Shown here: one piece after another, positions 32,976 through 41,914 of the stretch | Numbering within the stretch: position 1 is the stretch's first letter | Layout of the letters: the number at the start of each line of letters is the position of its first letter | Assembly (NCBI GenBank): GCA_028279185.1 | Contig: JANQSS010000068.1 | Coordinates: forward strand, 1 to 64,000 | DNA: 64,000 nucleotides | Direction of reading: 5' to 3' | Origin: Saprospiraceae bacterium | Lineage (GTDB): Bacteria > Bacteroidota > Bacteroidia > Chitinophagales > Saprospiraceae | Position numbers and translations under genes: made by a program | The notes under the pieces: generated by a model | Told to the model about the DNA's origin: nothing | What the model saw: the letters and a program-made list of their open reading frames with translations, nothing else | Database searches by the model: none

Positions 32976-34397
32976 TTATCTAAAACTCAGTGTTACGGTT
33001 TCACCAATGCCACAACCAACGGATACGGACTGGCCCGGTTTGTTTCCTTTCATAAATGCTTCTTCCGAATCTGGTTTTGAACTCTGATATTTGGCTATCC
33101 TGGAGCTTGCCTCACTTGACAGCGATGAATCCACTGATTTGGCTCTCGAATATTGTTTGATTGCTGCCAGTACACCCAATCCTCTATTCCAGGCATCCCC
33201 ACAACTTCGGCTTTTAATCGCGTAAAGATCTCCAAGCAGCATATAGGGTCGGCCCCAGTCCGGACGCAACTCAATCGCCTGTTTTAAGCTGCCTTTAGCA
33301 GCACTCAACGACTTCAATTTTCGCCCCTCAATTGAAGCTTTACTAAACAAATACTTGGCCTTTTTCAAGGGATCAGTTTCTTTAGCAATGGCTTCGTCAT
33401 ATTTTGCTACAGCACCTGAAAAATCCCCGGCATCATATAATTTTTTGGCCTTTACGTGTGGATTATTTCGCTCATATTCCGCCTGAATCTCGGCATTGTA
33501 CGAAGCCGCGAGTTTTTGATACTCGCCTTCTATTTTAGCAAGATCGGGATCCGAAGAATCACAGCCACGGCGCTTTAATGTAACCACAACTTGTTTCATT
33601 ACTTCGAAATTGGTCGGGTCATTTTCATATACAGGCAACCATTTTTTCTTGAAATATTCACAATCAAATATTTGTTCTTCGACAGGTTTGAATGCATTCA
33701 TTGCTCGTTTTTTCGAGCTATCATAATATTCCCCATAGTCCGGATCATTTTCAATATTATAATCTCCGATACGTTCTATGTCACTGTATAGTTTAAGGAG
33801 ATTTTCTTTCGTTTCCTTTTCTTTTTTAAATTGATGAACTGCAATATGGGCTATTGGTTCGAGCACGATATATTCTGCGCCCACGTCATTTGTCTCCAAG
33901 GCACGTTTTAATATGTCATAATTCTTTCCATACGGCGAATTAAGCGTGTAAAACATATCATATCCCATACGTCCCGCAACATATCCAATCTTTTGATCAT
34001 AGCATTCATCGTCACAATCATTTAATTGAATTACTTTTTGTTCATAGCAGGCTATACACTCTTCATATAGTTTTAAAATCTGTGCTTTGTATTCTTTCTT
34101 TTTTTCTTCATCGTCGGTATTGGCCAGGAAGTGTTTATAGATTTCTATCCCATCGGTCAAGTGAAAATCTCGTTTGCCATCAGCCGCTGGGGCAATGTCA
34201 TAGGCTATTTTCCAATGCTCAAAAGCAAGATCAAAATCAGCGGAGGCTCCGCGCATGGCTTGACGATAAATACTGTGGGCATCTTCACCTTCTCCTTTTC
34301 GATCTCCTTCATTCCACGTCGTGCATACAAATTGTGCGCTAAGTATAGAGGAGGAAAGTGCAAATAGGGTTACTAAAATTGAGATTGGTAACTTCAT
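32976..34397 (-). CDS. Secreted TPR protein, paralogue of the downstream lipoprotein
   Basis: A 473-residue protein with a cleavable signal peptide (about 1-21, LSSSILSAQF). The rest is mostly helical with TPR-like units, clearest at about 315-400 (AKKLYDAGDFSGAVAKYDEAIA, AKGSLKQAIELRPDWGRPYMLLGDLYA). Cysteine-rich stretch CYEQKVIQLNDCDDECYDQK lies near 118. It begins 3 bp after the outer-membrane barrel gene and ends the coaX operon. Similar TPR genes follow coaX and a barrel gene in other Bacteroidota (recalled). Role likely outer-membrane or periplasmic assembly, unproven. Confidence 0.78.
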   Translation of the reverse strand: MKLPISILVTLFALSSSILSAQFVCTTWNEGDRKGEGEDAHSIYRQAMRGASADFDLAFEHWKIAYDIAPAADGKRDFHLTDGIEIYKHFLANTDDEEKKKEYKAQILKLYEECIACYEQKVIQLNDCDDECYDQKIGYVAGRMGYDMFYTLNSPYGKNYDILKRALETNDVGAEYIVLEPIAHIAVHQFKKEKETKENLLKLYSDIERIGDYNIENDPDYGEYYDSSKKRAMNAFKPVEEQIFDCEYFKKKWLPVYENDPTNFEVMKQVVVTLKRRGCDSSDPDLAKIEGEYQKLAASYNAEIQAEYERNNPHVKAKKLYDAGDFSGAVAKYDEAIAKETDPLKKAKYLFSKASIEGRKLKSLSAAKGSLKQAIELRPDWGRPYMLLGDLYAIKSRSCGDAWNRGLGVLAAIKQYSRAKSVDSSLSSEASSRIAKYQSSKPDSEEAFMKGNKPGQSVSVGCGIGETVTLSFR

Positions 34398-34400
34398 TTC

Positions 34401-35756
34401 TTAGTCATATTTTCTTTTGATGAACCATTGATTATCTGTGAGTGAATAGCCTAAGCCAAGGGTTAGGTAGTTTTCTTTGTATCCCTTGGAAAGTCCGATT
34501 CTTCCCAGACCAACGTTCAAATTTAAATAAGATACTTGTCTTTGCCCAACGAAGGGTAAAGTGAAACCAACTTTGACTCCATAGTTTTCAATTTGTTCGC
34601 CACTTAAGACACGAGGATCTTTTGCATATTGGAATCCAATAGAATATGTCACACGGTCAAAATAGCTTGTGATGCTGCTTGCATTTGGGGTATAAGCAAA
34701 ACCACCTGATATCGTAAACGCATCATCTGTGTCTGGAGTTTGTTCCGCATCACCAGAATTAAACTTAGACCACAAACTACGCTCATAATTTACGCCCGCT
34801 CGCCAAACATCCTTATAAACATATGACGCCCCAATATTGAAAGTAGACGGTAAGGTGCCTTCGCCCTCAACGTCATTGCTGACGGACAATGTATCCGTTC
34901 CAAGCACAGTCGTAAGACGAAAATTTTGTCGAATTATACTGCGATCGGTTTCGGTTCTCAAGGGTCGGTCCGAGCGGTATGTTAAACCCAGCGTTAAATA
35001 TTTGTTAGGGGCTCCTTTACTGCCATCCGCACGTTCGATTCGACTAAAAACGAAGTCGTACATTATACCCGCATTCCATACGAACGAGCGATATGTCACA
35101 CGCGATTTGTCAATAGTTTCAAAGGTAAATCCTGATCCAACATGGCTTTGGGTGAATGTAGCTGTGCGATCAAAGTTGTTGGCACCAAACAGATGCCCGA
35201 GTGTTATTCCAAATGCCACGTTTTCGTATTTCCATCCATTGCTAACAGATACTATGTACGTGGATCCATCACCTTCATACGCACGAGTAATCGTATCAGG
35301 CCCAGGCAGTATTTCGACATCGGAGAAGTTAAATCCTGTTATAGAATATGGTTGCAAGGAAAGGTTAAGCCCCCATTTGACTTTATTTTCTTTTCGATTG
35401 AAAAGCTCATTTATTTCATTTTGCAGTGGCATACCTAGTGAAAGATAGCCTACATTTCCCGACCATACCTTAGATGTATTGCCTCCATCTGTAATATTTG
35501 TTCGCTCCGCAAACAGACCACCAGAGAATACTGTAGTCCGTAAGTAAGCCAAAGACGCCGGGTTGCCAATGTTGAGCTGGTCACGTGCGTGAAAGCTAGC
35601 TCTTAAACCTCCCAGGCTTTGTACATAAGCATGGTCTTGATCGACTAGTTCGCCAAAACCCAGTACCGATATTGGCGAAGACAGTTGAACTTGAGCAACT
35701 GCGGTAGTTGCACTGAGCACAAGTATGAATAAGAGAACGCTAAGATATCTTGACAT
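34401..35756 (-). CDS. Outer-membrane beta-barrel protein (FadL/OmpP1-like)
   Basis: A 451-residue protein with a signal peptide (about 1-21, ATTAVAQ). It has many alternating aromatic beta strands (KWGLNLSLQPYSITGFNF, YLTLGLTYRSDRP, FNIGASYVYKDVWRAGVNYE, LNLNVGLGRIG) and a strand-like C-terminus. The N-terminal SSPISVLGFGELVD and NIGNPASLAYL recall FadL/PorV-type barrels of Bacteroidota. Transport substrate unknown. It overlaps coaX by 17 bp and precedes the TPR gene by 3 bp, so it is part of that operon. Confidence 0.78.
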   Translation of the reverse strand: MSRYLSVLLFILVLSATTAVAQVQLSSPISVLGFGELVDQDHAYVQSLGGLRASFHARDQLNIGNPASLAYLRTTVFSGGLFAERTNITDGGNTSKVWSGNVGYLSLGMPLQNEINELFNRKENKVKWGLNLSLQPYSITGFNFSDVEILPGPDTITRAYEGDGSTYIVSVSNGWKYENVAFGITLGHLFGANNFDRTATFTQSHVGSGFTFETIDKSRVTYRSFVWNAGIMYDFVFSRIERADGSKGAPNKYLTLGLTYRSDRPLRTETDRSIIRQNFRLTTVLGTDTLSVSNDVEGEGTLPSTFNIGASYVYKDVWRAGVNYERSLWSKFNSGDAEQTPDTDDAFTISGGFAYTPNASSITSYFDRVTYSIGFQYAKDPRVLSGEQIENYGVKVGFTLPFVGQRQVSYLNLNVGLGRIGLSKGYKENYLTLGLGYSLTDNQWFIKRKYD

Positions 35757-36465
35757 TAAACAAAAGTATTTGGTTCAGTCCGGTAAGGACGAGATCAGGG
35801 CGCACAAATATCTCGTTTTTGATGGAAGTAGCAAAGGCCTGTGCATCGCCTCCGCTTAATACAACGATTATTTCGTCCATTTGCTCCCTTGCCAGTGTCA
35901 TCCAACCCATTATTTCGGCTGCGCAGCCCACAAATCCGCCGAGCTGCAATGCGGATTCAGTTGACGAACCAATTATGGATTCCTGGTCTTTCCATTGCAC
36001 ACGAGGTAAGTTGGCTGTACCATCATGCATTCCTTGAAATCGTATTTCAGGGCCGGGACTGATATTTCCACCCAGATATTCACCTCGTTGATTGACGAAA
36101 TCAATCGTTAAACACGTGCCCGTATCTATAACCAATAAGTTTCTATTCGGAAATTCCGCTATTGCACCGGCCACGGCAGCCATTCGGTCGCGACCGAGTG
36201 TTTCTGGTGTGGCATATTTGTTGACAAACGGCAAATTGGTTTCATGACCGAGGCTTATGTAATGATCCAATTCGAAAAATGGATCTTCGGAAAATGAAAC
36301 GTTGGCCACGTTGGACACGATTCCCGAATCAATTGGATATTTCGATAGTGTTTGTAAAATTTTGTCGTCGGTCAACTTCTTACTTCGATAAAAAAACACC
36401 ATATGCTCTTCGTCGAAAACTGCCAATTTTACCAGTGTATTTCCTCTGTCGATTACTACGTTCAC
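35740..36465 (-). CDS. coaX: Type III pantothenate kinase
   Basis: Phosphorylates pantothenate, the first step to coenzyme A, in the cytoplasm; the type III enzyme belongs to the ASKHA fold and is not inhibited by CoA. The 241-residue product has the N-terminal phosphate loop DRGNTLVKLAVF (more often D-I-G-N), the substrate-binding TLGRDRMAAVAGAI, the catalytic VIDTGTCLTIDFV and GGNISPGPEIRFQGM, plus a C-terminal VLSGGDA. First gene of the operon; its promoter was not found. Firm identification. Confidence 0.94.
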   Translation of the reverse strand: MNVVIDRGNTLVKLAVFDEEHMVFFYRSKKLTDDKILQTLSKYPIDSGIVSNVANVSFSEDPFFELDHYISLGHETNLPFVNKYATPETLGRDRMAAVAGAIAEFPNRNLLVIDTGTCLTIDFVNQRGEYLGGNISPGPEIRFQGMHDGTANLPRVQWKDQESIIGSSTESALQLGGFVGCAAEIMGWMTLAREQMDEIIVVLSGGDAQAFATSIKNEIFVRPDLVLTGLNQILLFNVKIS

Positions 36466-36773
36466 TTTATTTTCTGTTTTATTTCTGTACGGATCGCTTA
36501 AAGATATAGGATCGAGTTGAGTTTAGATTGTTTATAAGGTTTGTGGAGTTCATAGGGTTTCCTTCGGGATGTTGCTACTGCCTTGTTAGAACTCAGATTA
36601 GAATTTTTGACAGGTACAATAATTTCAGCCACGGATTACTCGATGGGACACTAATATTGGTGTCGCTAAAATATTTGAATGCACGGATATAAGTTAAGCC
36701 ATGATAACACCAGTAAATATTATTTACACACTAAGGCAATTCGTTATTCGCAATTGCTAATTATGACACATCA
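36466..36773. other. 308-bp intergenic region, no gene seen
   Basis: Lies upstream of coaX and downstream of purH, both on the minus strand. A weak stem GCAATT/AATTGC with a 10-nt loop sits near 36736-36757, just downstream of purH, without a T-run. No full TAnnTTTG box or convincing ORF was found. Confidence 0.4.
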
Positions 36774-38258
36774 TCAGTGTTTAAAATGCCTTGTTCCGGT
36801 CACAACCATAGTCATATTATGCGCATCGCAAAAGTCAATACTATCCTGATCCTTTATTGATCCTCCGGGTTGGATTACTGCATTTATCCCTTCATTGTGT
36901 GCAATTTCAACGCAATCAGGAAAAGGGAAAAAAGCATCCGAAGCCATAACAGCGCCTCGAATATCAAAACCAAAATGTCTGGCTTTATTTATGGCTTGCT
37001 TTAAGGCATCCACCCGACTTGTCTGTCCGCAGCCCATGCCTATTAATTGTTTATTTTTAATTAACGAAATGCCGTTTGATTTTAAATGTTTTACGGAGAT
37101 TTCAGCAAACTGTAAATCGCTTAATTCCGATTCGGTCGGTTCTTTTTTCGTTACAGTTTTAATTTCTGACAATTTTGAAATGCGTGCATCATATTCTTGT
37201 TCGATAACACCATTCAAGCATGATTTTACAATGGGATTATTTGCTGGGTATTGCAACAATCGCAGGATTATTCGCTTCTTTTTTGTCGCAAGTAGATTTA
37301 GCGCATCCGTATCAAAATCGGGTGCAATAAGCACTTCATAAAATAATGCATTAATTTCTGTTGCAGTTGCCAGGTCTATCTTTTGATTACAGATTAAAAT
37401 ACCTCCAAATGCGGAAATGGGATCTCCGGCTAAAGCCGCTTTCCAGGCTTCAACAACGGTTGGTCGTGATGCTAGTCCGCAAGCATTAGTATGTTTGATC
37501 ACGACGAAGGTGGGTTCAGCATGCTCAAATTCCTGCATGAGGCGTACGGCGCTATCAACGTCCACCAAATTATTGTATGATAATTCTTTGCCCTGAACTT
37601 TTTCCAATATTTCGCTAAGGACTCCAGTAAATGTTGCCTGTTGATGTGGGTTTTCACCATAGCGTAAAGGCTGGCGCCACTGCCCTACCCAATTTCCAAT
37701 TGCCTTGTCGTAATCCGCGGTTCGGCGAAATGCCTCGGCCGCAAACCTCCGTCGTATTTGTTCGTTGAGACCGTTTTCATCAATTAATAGTTTGGCTACT
37801 TCCGCATATTGGTGCTTGGACGACACAACCAATACATCCTTGTAATTCTTGGCTGCAGCTCTGAGTAATGCAATTCCACCAATATCTATTTTTTCGATTA
37901 GTACAGATTCATCATCGGTCTCTTTCAGCGTCTCTTCAAAAGGATAAAGGTCTACTACAACAAGATCGATTTCAGGTATATCATATTGAGCCAATTGGTC
38001 AAGGTGATTTTCTTCTCGACGAGCGAGGATACCGCCAAAAATCTTAGGATGTAAAGTTTTTACGCGTCCATCCAGTATGGATGGATAACCTGTCAATTCC
38101 TCAACTGGTTTGACCGGAATACCTATAGACTCAATATGTCGCTGTGTACCGCCAGTGGAATAAATAGTAACTCCGTTTTTGTGCAGCCGAGACACCATTT
38201 CATCTATACCATCCTTATGATAAACTGATATAAGTGCTGACTTGATTATTTTACTCAT
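36774..38258 (-). CDS. purH: Bifunctional AICAR transformylase/IMP cyclohydrolase PurH
   Basis: Catalyses the last two steps of de novo IMP synthesis. The 494-residue product has the N-terminal cyclohydrolase (MGS-like) domain with LISVYHKDGI, STGGTQRHIES, DGRVKTLHPKIFGGIL, DLVVVDLYPFEET and IDIGGIALLRAAAKN. The transformylase domain follows with RYGENPHQQATF, VVIKHTNACGLA and SAFGGILICN. The C-terminal DAFFPFPDCVEIAHNEGINAVIQPGGSIKDQD is family-typical. A near-consensus minus-strand box TATCTTCG lies at 38291-38298. purA, another purine gene, is 12 kb away, not in an operon with it. Confidence 0.97.
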   Translation of the reverse strand: MSKIIKSALISVYHKDGIDEMVSRLHKNGVTIYSTGGTQRHIESIGIPVKPVEELTGYPSILDGRVKTLHPKIFGGILARREENHLDQLAQYDIPEIDLVVVDLYPFEETLKETDDESVLIEKIDIGGIALLRAAAKNYKDVLVVSSKHQYAEVAKLLIDENGLNEQIRRRFAAEAFRRTADYDKAIGNWVGQWRQPLRYGENPHQQATFTGVLSEILEKVQGKELSYNNLVDVDSAVRLMQEFEHAEPTFVVIKHTNACGLASRPTVVEAWKAALAGDPISAFGGILICNQKIDLATATEINALFYEVLIAPDFDTDALNLLATKKKRIILRLLQYPANNPIVKSCLNGVIEQEYDARISKLSEIKTVTKKEPTESELSDLQFAEISVKHLKSNGISLIKNKQLIGMGCGQTSRVDALKQAINKARHFGFDIRGAVMASDAFFPFPDCVEIAHNEGINAVIQPGGSIKDQDSIDFCDAHNMTMVVTGTRHFKH

Positions 38259-38636
38259 TGTTGTTTACTATCGATTTTCGAGAGGAGGTGCGAAGATAGG
38301 GTTTGACGGAATGATCTGGGCGATTGGGAAGAGGGTAATGTCATAATTTACCTCTATGGGAATTTGAGAATAGTTGCCTGTCGCAACCAGCAATGCGGAA
38401 AAGGTGATATTTAAAAAATGTAGAAATCTACATTATTGGGAAGAGCCTCGCTGTTTGAGCTACAACGGGCTCAATTATTTACATTGAAATAGTACGGAAT
38501 GAAGCGCCACCATGTGAAAACGAAAATCACATAGTGAATAAAGGTCTAGCGGAGCAAAACCGACAAGCATTTGTTTTTGCCCGATGTTCCAGATTTTATT
38601 ACCGCGTCTTAAACGCTATTTTATCATCAATGAAAA
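38259..38636. other. 378-bp intergenic region with a short palindrome
   Basis: Between purH and tdk. It contains the palindrome AATGTAGA-AA-TCTACATT at 38417-38434, which could be a regulator site, and a near-consensus -7 box for purH (TATCTTCG on the minus strand, 38291-38298, 32 bp upstream of its ATG). No RNA gene or convincing ORF was seen. Confidence 0.4.
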
Positions 38637-39266
38637 TTAGAACAACTCGGGTAAACTTGGTGGCGTCTTGGGCTGCTTTTTCTGTTTGAAATCGAGAATA
38701 TTTCCCATTTCAAAACATTTTCGGCAACGGGGTTCATACAGATCACCTGACCCGAGAAGGACTTGACTGCGTTCGCCATGTTTTCTGTATGAGTGGTTGG
38801 CCAAATTGCCACAGTGGACGCAAATGGCGTGCACCTTTGTAATATACTCAGCAACGGCCATAAGCTGTGGCATGGGCCCGAATGGCTTGCCCGAATAATC
38901 CATGTCCAGGCCCGCCACAATGACGCGAATACCTTTTAAAGCGAGCTGTTGGCAAACAGAAGTAAGGTTTTCATCAAAGAATTGTGCCTCGTCTATGGCC
39001 ACAACATCAACATCTGATGCCACATTCAAAATATGGCGACTATCACTGACGGGAGTTGACTTGACGGCGCGCTCATCATGCGATACCACCTTTGTCTCAT
39101 GGTAGCGATCATCCGTTTGAGGCTTGAAAACTTCAATCTTCAGACCGGCATAGGCTGTACGTTTTATACGTCGAAGGAGCTCTTCGGTCTTACCGGAAAA
39201 CATGGATCCACAGATGATTTCTATCCACCCACTACGTTGTGCTTTGAAAGCTGGTTCTAAAAACAT
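38637..39266 (-). CDS. tdk: Thymidine kinase (type II, zinc-containing)
   Basis: Salvage enzyme phosphorylating thymidine (and deoxyuridine) with ATP. The 209-residue product has the P-loop GSMFSGKT at residues 20-27, the Walker B region VDVVAIDEAQFFD, the lasso/substrate stretch GLDMDYSGKPFGPMPQLMA and four zinc-binding cysteines in CVHCG and CRKC. It diverges from the plus-strand gene at 39365, and a minus-strand TATTTTTG box at 39290-39297 fits TAnnTTTG, 23 bp before its ATG. Confidence 0.95.
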   Translation of the reverse strand: MFLEPAFKAQRSGWIEIICGSMFSGKTEELLRRIKRTAYAGLKIEVFKPQTDDRYHETKVVSHDERAVKSTPVSDSRHILNVASDVDVVAIDEAQFFDENLTSVCQQLALKGIRVIVAGLDMDYSGKPFGPMPQLMAVAEYITKVHAICVHCGNLANHSYRKHGERSQVLLGSGDLYEPRCRKCFEMGNILDFKQKKQPKTPPSLPELF

Positions 39267-39289
39267 GTGTTAACAACTGATTAACGCTG

Positions 39290-39297
39290 CAAAAATA
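39290..39297 (-). promoter_or_regulatory. Promoter -7 box (TATTTTTG) of tdk
   Basis: Minus-strand TATTTTTG matches TAnnTTTG and ends 23 bp before the tdk ATG. It lies 22 bp from the divergent TACATTTG box of the next operon, so the two promoters are back to back. Confidence 0.45.
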
Positions 39298-39319
39298 TCT
39301 TTCTCAGCAAATAATAAAA

Positions 39320-39327
39320 TACATTTG
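39320..39327 (+). promoter_or_regulatory. Promoter -7 box (TACATTTG) of the pfkA operon
   Basis: Full match to TAnnTTTG on the plus strand, ending 37 bp before the ATG at 39365. No TTG is seen at -33. Confidence 0.5.
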
Positions 39328-39364
39328 AGAAACCTTTTATATAATTCACCATCAGTACTATTCC

Positions 39365-40033
39365 ATGCAAATCGATAAAAGTCTCAAACTACTTAAAAAG
39401 ATTAACACAGTCTATCACGACATACTCGAAGACGGCGATGGGGCTTCGGCCCTCGAGCAGCAGTTGCTGCGAAATTACGTTATTCAATTTTACGATGCCA
39501 TAATTGAAGAATCTTCTTCAAATTCAGCCTCCGTAAGTCCTCCGACGACATCAGAAGAAGCGATTGAAACACCGATTGTCGATAAACCAAGCGGATTACC
39601 TGATCCGACACCAGCAGCGGCGCCAAAAGAACCTGTACAAGTTCAGGAAGTTGTCGCCGAACGTGTAGTCGATGACGTCGCAGTCCTCGTCAATGCGGAA
39701 AACGGAAATGGGCAGACACTACCTTTCCTGCAAGAGCTTTTTGAGGCGGTAGAGGGCGAATTACACGCCGGTCATTTGGGACAAAAAATGATAAAGGATT
39801 TAAAGAAAGCAATCGGACTGAACGATAAATTGCGTTATGCGACCGATCTTTTTGGTGGTAATCAATCCCAACTTCTTGAGACACTCGAGATGATGAATGA
39901 AGAAAAAGAAGTTGACCGAGTCAAAACGCACATAAATGAACTCGCAAAAAAATACAATTGGCAGGAAGAAAGTAAGAAGTCAACTGTGCGAAATTTTCTT
40001 CAATTAATTCTCAGTAAAAAGCGTTCGGCGTGA
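39365..40033 (+). CDS. Conserved-type hypothetical protein upstream of pfkA
   Basis: A 222-residue soluble protein with two parts: an N-terminal helical segment (about 1-55, LKLLKKINTVYHDILED and YVIQFYDAIIEES), a proline/glutamate/valine-rich linker (about 60-105), and a helical C-terminal part (about 120-222) with the block AIGLNDKLRYATDLFGGNQSQLLETLE. That block, usually I-x-LNDK-x-RF-x-x-ELFGG, is recalled from many uncharacterised Bacteroidota proteins. Its stop overlaps the pfkA GTG start (GTGA), so it is translationally coupled to pfkA. Function unknown. Confidence 0.75.
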   Translation: MQIDKSLKLLKKINTVYHDILEDGDGASALEQQLLRNYVIQFYDAIIEESSSNSASVSPPTTSEEAIETPIVDKPSGLPDPTPAAAPKEPVQVQEVVAERVVDDVAVLVNAENGNGQTLPFLQELFEAVEGELHAGHLGQKMIKDLKKAIGLNDKLRYATDLFGGNQSQLLETLEMMNEEKEVDRVKTHINELAKKYNWQEESKKSTVRNFLQLILSKKRSA

Positions 40034-40998
40034 AGCGTATCGCTGTATTGACTTCTGGTGGTGATGCTCCTGGCATGAATGCGGCTATACGTTCCGTTGT
40101 TCGGACAGGAATACACGAGGGGCTAGAGGTATTTGGTATCTATCGGGGGTATAATGGGCTTATCTCCGGTGACATGCGACCCTTGGGACGGTCTGACGTC
40201 TCAAATATCATCCAACAAGGTGGGACAATATTATTCTCGGCCAGAAGCGATGCGTTCAGAACTAAAGAAGGCCGTGCAACTGCCATGGCCAATTTACGCA
40301 CAAATGAAATCGATGGCCTTGTAGTCATAGGGGGCGACGGAACATTTACGGGAGCTCATGTTTTTCAACAAGAACACGATTTTCCTATTGTCGGCCTCCC
40401 CGGGACGATTGACAATGATCTCTTTGGTACGGATTTTACGATTGGCTATGACACGGCCATTAACACGGCAATGGAAGCCATCGATAAAATCAAGGATACG
40501 GCAAACGCCCACAATCGATTATTTTTTGTTGAAGTGATGGGGCGTGATGCTGGTTTCATCGCCTTGCGTGCCGGAGTAGCAACGGGTGCCGAAGCTGTTT
40601 TAATCCCTGAGAGTGAAACCAAACTAGACCATTTAATTTCCAAGCTTGAAGACACGTATGCGAGTAAAAAAACATCAAGCATTGTTGTCGTCGCTGAGGG
40701 GGATGATGCGGGTGGTGCCTTCCAAATAGCGGAAAAAGTAAAAGAACGATTTAATGACTACGACATACGCGTAACCATTCTCGGACATACGCAACGCGGA
40801 GGTCGACCAACTTGCATGGAACGTGTGCGCGCAGGCAAGCTTGGCTATGAAGCCGTACATGCGTTGTTAGATGGTCATCGAAATGAAATGATCGGAATTG
40901 TTAATAATAAAATTGCGTTTACATCATTTGAACGTTCTATAAAACATCATCAGCGCATTGATCGGACATTATTAGAATTAGTTGATATTTTAGGATGA
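40030..40998 (+). CDS. pfkA: ATP-dependent 6-phosphofructokinase
   Basis: Commits fructose 6-phosphate to glycolysis. The 322-residue product has the ATP-binding N-terminus LTSGGDAPGMNAAIR, GGDGT with glycine at position 104 (the residue that marks ATP rather than pyrophosphate use), the catalytic TIDND at 126-130 and the family stretch EVMGRDAGFIAL. The C-terminal LGHTQRGGRPTCMERV is typical of bacterial PfkA. The start is GTG at 40030, overlapping the previous stop. Downstream it overlaps the rhomboid gene by ATGA. Length and motifs are complete. Confidence 0.96.
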   Translation: MKRIAVLTSGGDAPGMNAAIRSVVRTGIHEGLEVFGIYRGYNGLISGDMRPLGRSDVSNIIQQGGTILFSARSDAFRTKEGRATAMANLRTNEIDGLVVIGGDGTFTGAHVFQQEHDFPIVGLPGTIDNDLFGTDFTIGYDTAINTAMEAIDKIKDTANAHNRLFFVEVMGRDAGFIALRAGVATGAEAVLIPESETKLDHLISKLEDTYASKKTSSIVVVAEGDDAGGAFQIAEKVKERFNDYDIRVTILGHTQRGGRPTCMERVRAGKLGYEAVHALLDGHRNEMIGIVNNKIAFTSFERSIKHHQRIDRTLLELVDILG

Positions 40999-41639
40999 CA
41001 GATATTTCCGCCAAAGAATTTAAACGCAGTCTTCGCTTTCCTGTATTTTTTATTGCGTTGATTTGGATTATTCATTTATTAAAAATAGGCCTCAACTTGC
41101 CTTTGAATCGACTTGGTGTTTTACCTCGTGAAGTCTATGGGCTGAAAGGCATTTTGGCTTCTCCATTAATCCATAGTGATTTTACCCATTTAGCTAGTAA
41201 CTCTGCTCCGGCTATCATTCTATTGACTATGATATTTGTTTTCTATCGAAAGGTTGCGTTAAAGAGTTTTGTTCTCATATATATTTTAACGGGTGTGGCT
41301 GTTTGGTTATTTGCCAAAAATGCATTTCATATCGGGGCGTCAGGCGTGGTGTATGGATTAGTGAGTTTTGTTTTTTGGTCTGGGATCTTTCGACGAAATA
41401 TTAAATCAATTGTTCTTGCCCTTGTTGTTACCATCCTGTACAGCGGCTACTTCGCGGGGATTGTCCCCACAGAACCCGGGATTTCCTGGGAGAGTCATTT
41501 ATTCGGCGCCATCGTTGGGATTTTTGTTGCCTACGTTTATCGAAAACAAATCGAAGAAGAAGGTGAGATCGATGAATATGTTCATCAACCTGAGGAGCGA
41601 GAAGAGTTTTTTTTCGAGCGTGACACATTTGTCGATTGA
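40995..41639 (+). CDS. Rhomboid-family intramembrane serine protease
   Basis: A 214-residue polytopic membrane protein with about six helices. The catalytic serine is S116 in HIGASGVVYG and the catalytic histidine is H168 in WESHLFGA; the oxyanion-side asparagine is N69 in HLASNS. All three lie where rhomboid proteases carry them. The acidic C-terminal tail (EEEGEIDEYVHQPEEREEFF) is cytoplasmic. It overlaps the pfkA stop (ATGA). Substrates unknown; the link to pfkA looks like operon economy rather than function. Confidence 0.9.
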   Translation: MTDISAKEFKRSLRFPVFFIALIWIIHLLKIGLNLPLNRLGVLPREVYGLKGILASPLIHSDFTHLASNSAPAIILLTMIFVFYRKVALKSFVLIYILTGVAVWLFAKNAFHIGASGVVYGLVSFVFWSGIFRRNIKSIVLALVVTILYSGYFAGIVPTEPGISWESHLFGAIVGIFVAYVYRKQIEEEGEIDEYVHQPEEREEFFFERDTFVD

Positions 41640-41914
41640 AAATATTCGGATAGCATAGCGAAGCTTAAAAAAATTTGCCATTCATTCTTCGAACATCGGT
41701 TTCTTGCTTTCAATTAAATATTATTATTGAATCGAGCAAGCATAATCGAGTAGTCTATCTCTAATTATTGATTTTCAGGCCCGGACTTTTTAACTTCACA
41801 AAAAAAGAATGTACTGTCCTACCAGACCGTATGTTTAGCATTACCATAACTTTTTACTAGTAATCAATTAAACGAATGACAGACGGACTCGTCTAACAAC
41901 CAAATCAAAACGAT

